This document shows positions 23,036 through 30,859 of a DNA stretch of 30,859 nucleotides, in pieces. The stretch covers positions 1 through 30,859 of the forward strand of contig CAVRZY010000240.1 in assembly GCA_963725415.1 (NCBI GenBank), given 5' to 3'. This DNA comes from CAVRZY01 sp963725415 (GTDB taxonomy: Bacteria > Acidobacteriota > Terriglobia > Bryobacterales > Bryobacteraceae). The notes below the pieces were generated by a model. That model was not told the DNA's origin. It saw only the letters and a list, made by a program, of their open reading frames with translations, and did no database searches. The position numbers were made by a program, and so were the translations under genes. Numbering within the stretch: the stretch's first letter is position 1; the number at the start of each line of letters is the position of its first letter.

Positions 23036-24376
23036 TCACATGAGGGATCTGATGGCAGCGTCGGGGTGCGGCGGCGGAATCCATTTGTTGCACATCAGTC
23101 CTCGCAGTTGATTGCGCTGTTCCTCGTCAACCTGGGCGTCGTCGATCAATCGGAGCATCGCTTTCTTGGTCAAAGGATGCTTGAGGAGTTGGGCTACTCG
23201 GATGAGGCAGTGCCTCGCGACGCCGACGATCATGGCGGTCAATGGCCGTGCCCTGTTTTCGTGCCTGTGCCCGATGCTGCCGTGCGCGAATCCGCTCCGT
23301 ATGTCGTAAGCCGCCTTCACAAGGTCGCGAACTTTGCGGCCGCAGAACTTGTCTTCTCTCATGACCGTGGCGACGCGATTGGACAGCTTGTACGCCAGTT
23401 CTGGACCGGAATCACCTAGCAAGGACTCCAGGCATGAAACCGCGAAGAAGACCACGCTCTGAAAAGAGCCCAGCCTCAGAATTGCGTCCCGGTATCTATC
23501 CAAAGCCACGCCAAGAGGATCTTGGATCCGGTCGAGTCGAGTAGGTAAAAGGTCCGTCCACTCGCCTAGTGCGCGGCTCAAGTCCGCCCACATTTCCTTC
23601 GAGACCGCATAGCGAAAGCGCTCAACTACTGGCGCGGCATGCAGTGTCCCCTCGCTGATCCAGTCCAGGCCAGCTTTACCGAAGACACAGCGCACTGCCG
23701 CGACCGACCCGAGTTCAAATGCCGTTAGGACGGTTGTGAGCCTTTCGATCGCCTGCTGAAACTGGCCGCCCCATGCGGCCTTTGCCCTGAAATCGGCAAT
23801 GCACCCGAACGAGACCTGCGCCTTGGGCAGTGACATCGCAAGGTCGGTACACTCCTCCAGAAAGTCTTCCGCCTGAGGAGCCCGTAAGCATAGATCGGCG
23901 TTTATCCTCAGTGGTTGCCCCTTGACGAGAACACCCGACAGAAAGATCTTCGCGGTCCGCTCAATTGGCTGCCCGGATAGCTCCGCAACCAAAGCCGAGA
24001 GTTTCTCCTGACAACGCAGTTCGGCGTCGGGCTCCAGGCAGAGTTCGACGATTCGCAAAACGCCGTTTCTAAAGCGTCCCACAAAATGACTATGGTGTGT
24101 CTCCAGATATTTCACTACGTCGCGATATTCAGGCAGGATAGTAACGCACTCATCGACAAAGTGTGAGAGGTTGGGATGGACCTGGATCGTCTTCGTTGAA
24201 CTGCTTGGGTAGTGGAACGCATCTGCTCCACTCCAGTGAAGGGAGACATCTGGTACGATGTGCACCGGCTCCGTCTGGGCCCGGAGGTCCGGTCGGTGCT
24301 CGTTGTCCCTAACGCTCCTTCGAAGGGCCGCGAGGAATCGCTCGATGGCGCTGCTCAGCTGGCTAGTAGGTGCCAT
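23036..24376 (-). CDS. ApeA-type HEPN-like protein of unknown function
   Basis: 446 aa from ATG 24376, with a good ribosome binding site (GAGGTGAT) about six bases upstream. The N-terminal two thirds match no domain I recognise. The C-terminal third reads VVFFAVSCLESLLGDSGPEL, AYKLSNRVATVMRED and VKAAYDIRSGFAHGSIGHRH; the last carries R-x4-H (RSGFAH) in the setting D-x-RSxxxHG usual for ApeA-like HEPN domains, which occur in anti-phage proteins. The gene begins 53 nt after the nrdJ stop, so cotranscription with nrdJ is possible. Defence role is inference. Confidence 0.75.
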   Translation of the reverse strand: MAPTSQLSSAIERFLAALRRSVRDNEHRPDLRAQTEPVHIVPDVSLHWSGADAFHYPSSSTKTIQVHPNLSHFVDECVTILPEYRDVVKYLETHHSHFVGRFRNGVLRIVELCLEPDAELRCQEKLSALVAELSGQPIERTAKIFLSGVLVKGQPLRINADLCLRAPQAEDFLEECTDLAMSLPKAQVSFGCIADFRAKAAWGGQFQQAIERLTTVLTAFELGSVAAVRCVFGKAGLDWISEGTLHAAPVVERFRYAVSKEMWADLSRALGEWTDLLPTRLDRIQDPLGVALDRYRDAILRLGSFQSVVFFAVSCLESLLGDSGPELAYKLSNRVATVMREDKFCGRKVRDLVKAAYDIRSGFAHGSIGHRHENRARPLTAMIVGVARHCLIRVAQLLKHPLTKKAMLRLIDDAQVDEEQRNQLRGLMCNKWIPPPHPDAAIRSLM

Positions 24377-24429
24377 TCGGAATCACCTCATCTTGGCCCC
24401 GACCAGCCGGTCCTGCTGGGCATAGTCGT

Positions 24430-27252
24430 CTAACTACACCCGCTGGTGCCCCCGCAGTTCTCGCACTTGTAGCAGCTTCCGTTGCGGGTCATGATGGAGC
24501 CGCATTCGGAGCAGATGGGGGCGTCGCTCGGTCACTGGGGCGAAGGGCAGCACTTGCTGCGGGTCGGGTTCGGTGGGGCGCAGCTTGGGGGTCTCGCCGG
24601 CTTCGGTGACCGCGTACTCCGGCCCCAGGAAGCTTGCGCGCCGATCCAGCGGAAGATGTAATCCATGATCGACTTGGCGTAGGGGACCTGCGGGATTGCC
24701 GGTCCAGCCGCTGGGCTCGAAGCGCACGTGGCTGAACTTGTCCACCAGGAACTTCAGCGGCACGCCGTACTGCAGGGCGAAGCTGATGGCGGTGGCGAAG
24801 CCGTCCATCAGGCCCGAGATGGTCGAGCCTTCCTTGGCCATGGTGATGAACAGCTCGCCGGGGCTGCCGTCCTCGTAGAGGCCCACGGTGATGTAGCCCT
24901 CGTGGCCGCCGATGGAGAACTTGTGGGTGATGGAGTGCGCGCTCGTCGGGCAGCTTGCGGCGCGACGGGCCGGTAGACGACCTTTTCGGTCGGCGGCGCG
25001 GCCCGCCGCCGCGGCCTTCTTCTCGCCCTTGCCGTCGCCGGAGCTGAGCGGCTGCACGCGCTTGGAGCCGTCGCGGTAAATGGCCACCGCCTTCAGCCCT
25101 AGCCGCCAGCTCTCGATGTAGGCGTCCACGACGTCTTCCACCGTGGACTCTTCCGGCATGTTGATGGTCTTCGAGATGGCGCCGGAGATGAACGGCTGCA
25201 CGGCCGCCATCATCCGCACGTGCCCCATGTGATGGATGAAGCGCGTGCCGTTGGGCGGGCGCAGGCTGCAATCGAAAACCGGCAGGTGCTCGGGCTTGAG
25301 GTGCGGCGCGCCCTCGATGGTGCCGGTGGCGTCGATGTGGCTGACGATCTTCTCGACCTGCTCGGGACTATAGCCCAGCCGGATCAGGGCCTGCGGCACG
25401 GTGTGGTTGACGATCTTGATCACGCCGCCGCCCACCAGCTTCTTGTACTTCACCAGCGCCAGGTCGGGCTCGATGCCGGTGGTGTCGCAATCCATCATGA
25501 AGCCGATGGTGCCGGTGGGCGCGATAACGGTGACCTGGGCGTTGCGGAAGCCGGTGCGGCGCCCCGCCTCGTAGGCCTCGTTCCAGCAAGCCTGCGCGCC
25601 TTCGATGCAGACCGCCGGGACGTTCCGGGCGTTGATCCGACTCACCGACCCGCGGTGCATCCGGATGACTTCCAGGAACGACTCCTCGTTCCCGGAGTAG
25701 GCCGGGAACGGCCCGACCGCCTCGGCGATGCGGGCGCTGGTCAGGTAGGCCTGGCCGCACATGATGGCGGTGATGGCGCCGGCATAGTCGCGGCCCTGGT
25801 CGGTGTCGTAAGGAACGCCCAGCGACATCAGCAGCGCGCCCAGGTTGGCGTAGCCCAGCCCCAACGCCCGGAACTTGTGCGAGTTCTCGGCGATCTTCTC
25901 GGTCGGGTAGCTGGCGCCGTCCACGATGATCTCCTGGGCCAGGATCACCGTGTCCACGGCGCGGCGGAAGGCTTCCACGTCGAACTGGCCGTCCGGCCCC
26001 AGAAACTTCATCAGGTTCAAGGAGGCCAGGTTACAGGCCGAATCGTCCAGGAACATGTATTCCGAGCAGGGATTGGAGGCGTTGATCCGCCCGGAGGCCT
26101 TGCTGGGGTTCCAGCGGTTCACCGTGGTGTCGAACTGCATGCCGGGATCGCCGCACTGGTGCGTGGCCTGAGCGATCTGCCGCAGCAGGTCCCGTGCCTT
26201 CAAGCGCTTCACCGGCTGGCCGGTCACCACCGAGCGGGTCCACCAGTCCCCGTCTTCCACCACCGCGTGCATGAATTCGTCGGAGGCCCGCACGGAGTTG
26301 TTGGCGTTCTGGAAGAAGATCGAGCTGTAGGCCTCGCCGTCGAGGGAGGGATCGTAGCCCGCATCGATGAGCGTGTGCGCCTTCTTTTCCTCCTTCGCCT
26401 TGCACCAGATGAATTTCTCGATGTCGGGATGGTCAGCGTTCAGGATGACCATTTTGGCGGCGCGCCGCGTCTTGCCGCCCGATTTGATGACCCCGGCGAA
26501 GGCGTCGAAGCCCTTCATGAAGCTCAGCGGGCCTGAGGCCCTGCCGCCGCCCGGAGAGCACCGCCTTCTCTTCGCGAAGGGCCGAAAGGTTGGTGCCCGT
26601 TCCCGAGCCCCACTTGAAGAGCATGCCCTTCGGTCTTGGCCAGGTCCAGGATGGATTCCAGCGAGTCCTTCACGGAGTTGATGAAGCAGGCCGAGCACTG
26701 GGGGCGATGCTGGTTCTTGTCCAGCTTTCGGATCGAGTCGGACTCTTCGTCGTAGTACCACCCGTAGCCGCGCGCTTCGCTCACTCCGACGTTGAACCAG
26801 ACCGGCGAGTTGAAGCTGGCCCTCTGAGTCAGCATCAGGTGCGCCAGCTCATCGCGGAAGTTCTCGGCGTCCTCGGCGGTCTTGAAGTAATGCCCGGCTT
26901 TGCCCCAATCGGTGATGGTGTCCACCACCCGGTGGACCAGTTGGGCCACGCTGGTCTCCCGCTCGGGCGAACCGAGCCGGCCGTGGAAGTACTTGCTGGC
27001 CACGATATTGGTGGCCGTCTGGGACCAGTCGGCTGGGACCTCGATGTCCCGCTGCTCGAACATGATGTCGCCTTTGTCGTTGGCGATGGAGGCGCAGCGA
27101 ATCTCCCACTGGATCTCGTCGTAGGGGGTCCGATCCCGCTCCAGCCGGGCGGTGAAATAGCGGGGGGATGACAGCCCCCTCCGTTGTTCGGGTTTCCTGC
27201 TAGGCTTCGCATCCGGGACTGCGGCGCTGAGGTCGGCGGTGGACTGGCCCAT
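24430..27252 (-). pseudogene. nrdJ: Class II (adenosylcobalamin-dependent) ribonucleotide reductase, full length with several indels
   Basis: Start ATG 27252 (MGQSTADLSAAV). Recognisable are PVWFNVG and CSACFINSVKDS at the N-terminus, SGGKTRRAAKMVILNADHPD, NPCSEYMFLDDSACNLASLN (radical cysteine and glutamate, N-x-C-x-E), VIAPTGTIGFMMDCDTTGIE, then ITHKFSIGGHEGYITVGLYE and GLMDGFATAISFALQYGVPL (TSCPD domain) and the terminal zinc ribbon. The frame is lost at about 26627 and 26556 (one extra G each), restored by three one-base additions at about 24955-25010, again at about 24690 and 24650 (together +3), and at about 24527, after which the zinc ribbon is out of frame; its proper stop is 24432-24430. 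Eight indels may reflect decay or assembly error. The product would make deoxyribonucleotides without oxygen demand. Confidence 0.9.
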
Positions 27253-27311
27253 CCGTGTGGCTCCTGAAAAGAGAGTTTCGCCAGAAAAGAAGGCTCGGTT
27301 TCCGATGATGC

Positions 27312-27355
27312 CACTACATATAGTGCCGCGTCAAGAAGAATATCTACATACGGTG
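27312..27355 (-). promoter_or_regulatory. Tandem NrdR-box-like operator upstream of nrdJ
   Basis: Box 1 at 27312-27325 reads, on the minus strand, CACTATATGTAGTG, a palindrome matching the core of the known NrdR box (ACACWATATNTWGTGT). Box 2 at 27342-27355 reads CACCGTATGTAGAT, 10 of 14 identical, with 30 bp between centres, i.e. about three helical turns as is usual for NrdR pairs. They lie 60-103 nt upstream of the nrdJ ATG. NrdR represses reductase genes in response to dATP/ATP. Confidence 0.75.
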
Positions 27356-27362
27356 CTTGTAC

Positions 27363-28746
27363 TTACGGTTTACTCCCAAAGCCCTCGCACCGGTTCCCTC
27401 CCACCTGATTCGCTTGGAGTGACACGCCGGGAGCCGCGGCGATGCACTTTGTCCCGAATCCCGAGATCTCGTTATCGCGAATCAGATTGCCCCGAGTGAC
27501 TGCCGGCCGCTCCGCCCTGCGCCCCAGGTAGATGCCGCTCGAGAGCAGGTCCGGCTCGTCCGCCCAGTAAACGCACCCCGGCTTGGCAGGCGTGCAGCGG
27601 GCCTGATTCAAGTTGCGCAGGCGGTTGCGCAGGATTCTGTGCTCGCTGCCGATCACGAAGATGCCTCCGTAAACGGCGCCGTCAATCTCGTTGTCGGCGA
27701 CAGTGATTCCCGCCGATTCCATGTCGGGATTGGTGTTGTTCATCACGATGCCAAAATGGCCGAACGGGTAAGCCTCCCGCGGTTGACGGTTGACGCAGGT
27801 ATTGTTGCGGACCTCGCCGTGGTGGAAGCCATCCAGGTCGATGCACTTGCCGTTCACCTCCTCGAAGCGGTTGCGGGCGTACACGGAGCGATCCGTGTTC
27901 CCCGCGGTATCGATGGCCACGGGCAGCGCGCCCGGCTCGACTTCGGAGGCCGGATAGCCGATGCGCGAACCGCGGTTGCTCTCCACCCGCACGTTGGTGG
28001 CGTGGCCCACCTGGATGGCGTCCCGCGCCAGCTCGTGGAACTCGTTACCCGCGATGAGGCCATCGCGGTTGCGGGGCGAGGTGTACAGCGAGTGTGTCCA
28101 GATGCCGTTCCCGCGCACGTTCCGCAGCACGCACTCCCGGACCTCGAAGCCCGCCGTGCCCTCTTCCAGCAAGATCCCCCCGGTGGTGTTGTTGCGACCC
28201 GCGGCGTTTCTCGATCCGCTGTCCGAGATGTGCACCCGCTCGATTCGCACCTTCCGCGAACCAGCTACCAGGATGGCGAAGTTCGTCATGTTCACGAACT
28301 TCAGATCCGTTATGACCAACGATTCGACGTCTTCCCCCAGGACGCCGTTGTTTCTGTGGTATCGGGAAAACGGCACGTCTGAAGGTGGCAAGCCGAGAGG
28401 TTTCTCGAGAGCTGCCCGATTGCCATCGATACTGAAATTGGCCAGCCGGATCCCGGCTGCCGAGCGAATGCTGAGTACCGCACGGCCCTGGAAGTTCGCC
28501 GAGGCGCGCAACACCGTGCCGGAACTGGCGCCCCGGATCTCCAGATCGTGAGCGCCCGAGGGGACAGCCAGCTCGGAAGCGATTTCTATGACTCCGGGGC
28601 CCAGTTGAACCAGTCCGGTTCCTGATTTGAGCGCGCTGCGAATTGCGCTCTCATTGCGGGTGGGAACAGGCCTCTGGCCGGTTCCGCCGCCCGGTAGGGC
28701 GGCTCGTCACCAGGGCCACCAACAGCGCGGCAGCAATGACCCACAC
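27363..28746 (-). CDS. Secreted right-handed beta-helix protein, probable frameshift near the 5' end
   Basis: The uninterrupted part reads from about 28653 to the stop at 27363 and holds parallel beta-helix repeats rich in N-x-x and G-I pairs (GIRLANFSIDGNRAAL, NGIWTHSLYTSPRNRDGLIA, NEFHELARDAIQVGHATNVR, NNTNPDMESAGITVADNEID). Upstream in that frame a TGA blocks any start, but a GTG at 28746, directly after the preceding gene's stop and with GAGGTGG before it, opens a signal peptide (VWVIAAALLVALVT). A one-base frameshift between 28653 and 28704 would join the two. Beta-helix proteins of this type bind or cleave polysaccharides; no catalytic residues are assigned. Confidence 0.8.
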
Positions 28747-30055
28747 TTACGCCACCTCGATCGAAACCGGAGCGAACCGGCGCGCGCCGATCCGCACCTC
28801 CAGCTCGTGCACGCCGGGCCCCGACCCAGTCCGGCAACGTGAAGTTAACCTCAAACCGTGGAGGCAGCGGATCCACGCAGAAGAAATCCATGTCCCCGAC
28901 CGGCGCTCCGTCAATGGCCGCCTGGAATTCGCCGAGGTCGGACACCTCCTCCACCCCGACCTTGACGGACCGGCTCACAATCCGCGTCCCGGAGAGCAGA
29001 TCGATGCCATCGGTAACTGACACGATGCGGGGCACCAGAGGGCCGGGAGGGATGACGCGCAAGGCAGCGGGCGCCGCGATCACCTGGCCCAACCAACACA
29101 CCGCCATCGGCTGAAGGCCGCTCCGCACAGACGCCGGCAGGCCCACATTCAGTTGCTGAAGTCCATCGGCCTCCGGCGGGCCCAGGTACGAAAGTTGCCC
29201 CTCGGCGCCGGCCACCTTCACCTCCAGGTGGTTCAAGTCGCAGTCCTCGGGCAATCCTTCGAGCCACAGCGACGCCACCGAGAACCGGCCGCGGCAAGGC
29301 ACCACTGGCTCCGAGCTGTGAGCGTTCGTGATCCTCCGAATTCGCGCCGGAGCGATTCTCTGCTGCCTCCCCAACCCGCCGCACCAGCCCTCCGGTTTCT
29401 TCCGCATCGTCACCCACATGTATTGCGTCGAAACCCCTTCGAGCGCCAACAACTGAAAATCGTTCTCGCGGGCGAAGCCGGCGATCTCCGCGGCGCTGAT
29501 GCGCACCCCGTTCCAGGTGTCGTAGCGGGTGGCGGTGGCCGGGAGCCCATTCACCTGGAACCGGAATATGCCTCCGGTCTTCAGCACCCGCCGGGCTTCC
29601 GACAGATACTGAAGAACCACCTCGCGGCTGGGAATGTGCTGGAACACGGCATAGGAGTACACGAACTCGAACGACTCGTCGCCAAACGCCGCCAGATCGG
29701 CGCCCGTGGTCTGGTGCACGTAGGCGTTGGGAATGCCGCGGAGCTTCTCGCGCGCCAGGCGCACCATCTCATCGGAGACATCCACGCCATGGATCTCGGC
29801 GAAGTGCCGGGCCAGCGGGCGCATCAGCCGGCCCAGGCCACAGCCGATTTCCAGCGCCCGCCAGCGGCCACGGTCGGCGTTCGCCGGCATGCGTTTGAAC
29901 TCGCGCGCCAGGCCCTGGGCCAACTCGACGCCGGTGGCAAAGAACTCTTCCTCCTGCTGCTCTCTCCGCCCGAAGGCTACATAGTAGTTGGCGTCCTCCC
30001 GCGCGCGCCGGTTCCAATCCTCGCGCATGCGCCGGCAGACATCGGCTTCGGTCAT
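28747..30055 (-). CDS. SAM-dependent methyltransferase with C-terminal beta-rich domain, one frameshift near the 3' end
   Basis: Start ATG 30055 (MTEADVCRRMREDWNRRARE). Class I methyltransferase motif I is ALEIGCGLGRLMRPLA (about residues 66-82), followed by IHGVDVSDEMVRLAREKL, SFEFVYSYAVFQHI and EARRVLKTGGIFRFQVNG. From about residue 240 comes a second part with RITNAHSSEPVVPCRGRFSV, LPASVRSGLQPMAVCWLGQV and IVSVTDGIDLLSGTRIVSRS, similar to immunoglobulin-like domains of acidobacterial surface proteins. At about 28820 an extra G in a GGGG run breaks the frame; corrected, it ends VHELEVRIGARRFAPVSIEV with TAA at 28749-28747. The methyl acceptor is unknown; a glycan is suggested by the neighbouring Wzt-like gene. 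Confidence 0.85.
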
Positions 30056-30075
30056 TCTCTGATATTCTACCGACC

Positions 30076-30859
30076 ATGGCGATCGAGTTTCGAGAGGTGA
30101 CCTTGCCGCCGTTGCGCGAGTTGAGCGTTGCGGCGCCGGATGGGGCCGTCATCGGGATCATCGGAGAGAACGGGGCGGGGAAACGCGTGCTGCTGCGCCT
30201 GGCGGCGGGACTCCAGCAGCCGCTTTCCGGCGAGGTGTGGGCGCGCGGCGCCCGGCGGTTGCTGGGCCCCTCCGATCCTCTCGAATTGGAGGCCTGTGAC
30301 CTGCTCCTGCTCCAGCACACCCTGGCGCAGCAGGACGCCCTGGCGCGGGCCCAGGCTGCTGTCACTCTGGAACGTTTGCGCCGCGCCGGCGCCACGGTCC
30401 TGCTGGTCTCTCATGAAGAGGATTTGCTCCAGCGGCTGTGCGACGAGATCTGGTGGCTGGACCAGGGCAGGCTGGCGGCCCGTGGCGATCCCCGGGAAAC
30501 ACTCGACCAGTTCCGGCGTCACGTGGCTCGACGCCTGCGCGCTTGGGGAGAGTCCACGCCTGCCTGCCTCTCACCTTCCCTGCGGCGCGGCGACGGGCGC
30601 GCCCACATCCTGGCCCTCGAGAACGTCGACCAGCAAGACCGCCCCACCCTGGTCTGGCAGAGCGGCGAGCCAGTCAGCGTGCGGGTAACCGTGCGGTTCG
30701 AGCAGCCAGTCTCAGACCCGGTGGTCGGGATCATGATCCGTACCCGGATCGGTTTCGAGGTTTACGGGACCAACACCGAACTGGAAAGGCTGAGGCTGGG
30801 TCCCTGCCAGGCCGGCGACACATTACGCCTGACGTTTTCCTTCCGCTGCGACCTCTGCC
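30076..30859 (+). CDS. Wzt-like ABC protein with degenerate ATPase core, 3' end outside window
   Basis: ATG 30076, open to the window edge (261 codons). Walker A is GENGAGKR (30-37), with arginine where Ser/Thr is expected. Only about 38 residues later comes DLLLLQHTLAQQD (75-87), matching the Walker B/D-loop of Wzt proteins (DILLVDEVLAVGD) but with QH in place of the catalytic DE. The helical domain with Q-loop and signature motif is absent. The switch histidine is kept (LLVSHEEDLL, H113), as is the end IWWLDQGRLAARGDPRETL. From about 190 a Wzt-C-type sugar-binding domain begins (VGIMIRTRIGFEVYGTNTEL). It looks like a polysaccharide exporter subunit reduced to a non-hydrolysing form. Only 20 nt separate it from the divergent methyltransferase gene. 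Confidence 0.8.
   Translation, partial: MAIEFREVTLPPLRELSVAAPDGAVIGIIGENGAGKRVLLRLAAGLQQPLSGEVWARGARRLLGPSDPLELEACDLLLLQHTLAQQDALARAQAAVTLERLRRAGATVLLVSHEEDLLQRLCDEIWWLDQGRLAARGDPRETLDQFRRHVARRLRAWGESTPACLSPSLRRGDGRAHILALENVDQQDRPTLVWQSGEPVSVRVTVRFEQPVSDPVVGIMIRTRIGFEVYGTNTELERLRLGPCQAGDTLRLTFSFRCDLC

Noticed and set aside
11923..24430. Simple stepwise insertion of islands at the nrdJ 3' end, each displacing the previous tail.
   Set aside because: It predicts tails growing older with distance from nrdJ. Instead the two nearest (H, G) are the most decayed and B and F, farther away, are fresh. No integrase is seen either. Not excluded as part of the history.
11923..24430. Could the regular repeats be a CRISPR array?
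   Set aside because: Units are 0.1-0.4 kb, separated by 0.1-2.5 kb containing genes; no short direct repeats with uniform spacers and no cas genes are present.
24421..24500. The nrdJ stop region reads GTTAGAC (A), GTTGAGC (F) and GTTGAGT (B) on the minus strand, matching the integron attC R' consensus GTTRRRY.
   Set aside because: The match follows from coding AGT plus TAG/TGA; copies C, D, E, G, H and I lack it, no complementary RYYYAAC partner was found in A, and no integron integrase is in the window.
25220..26536. A 438-codon plus-strand open frame.
   Set aside because: It is antisense to the conserved catalytic part of nrdJ and has shadow composition.

Overview
The window looks like a chromosomal stretch of a high-GC Acidobacteriota bacterium, most likely of the Solibacter/Bryobacter group. 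The reasons are protein families largely typical of that phylum: an orphan FtsX/MacB-type permease of the duplicated acidobacterial kind, an SBBP beta-propeller protein ending in the 'GQGAILNQDGSVNSPANPA' C-terminal domain, and a secreted VWFA protein of the acidobacterial type. No rRNA, tRNA, CRISPR array, integrase or transposase gene was seen.

Left part (1-11.5 kb), nearly all minus strand: a secreted astacin metalloprotease cut by the window edge; an MFS transporter with an N-terminal zinc ribbon; a tightly overlapping operon modB(frameshifted)-modC-fmdE-like-thiE-like for molybdate-type uptake with no modA; a relic of a response-regulator receiver domain; a two-gene unit of an 89-aa unknown protein and the orphan permease; a frameshifted tryptophanase; and a plus-strand secreted metallophosphoesterase.

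Middle part (11.5-24.4 kb) is the striking region. Downstream of a class II ribonucleotide reductase gene (nrdJ, 24430-27252) lie at least eight partial copies of its 3' end, all in the same orientation, ranging from intact-looking (375-380 bp with the terminal zinc ribbon) to badly decayed. Between consecutive copies sits typically one gene or one toxin-antitoxin pair: HEPN-like protein, second HEPN-like protein, DUF6602-like nuclease-fold protein, HicBA, SBBP protein, VWFA protein, Phd/RelE, zinc-ribbon membrane protein, DUF433 plus a 44-aa partner. Several copies share extra sequence on both sides of the nrdJ part: a common ~45-bp flank at the 5' junction and a palindrome beyond the stop codon. 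This suggests a repeated unit that organises a cassette-like accessory array, not independent decay products.

Right part (24.4-30.9 kb): nrdJ with a tandem NrdR-box-like operator, a secreted beta-helix protein, a methyltransferase with a C-terminal beta-rich domain, and a divergent Wzt-like ABC protein whose ATPase core lacks key motifs; the last three look like part of a surface-glycan locus.

Several otherwise well-conserved genes (modB, tnaA, nrdJ, the methyltransferase, the beta-helix gene) carry single-base indels, some in G/C runs. Either the underlying assembly has residual indel errors or these genes are decaying; the sequence alone cannot separate the two.
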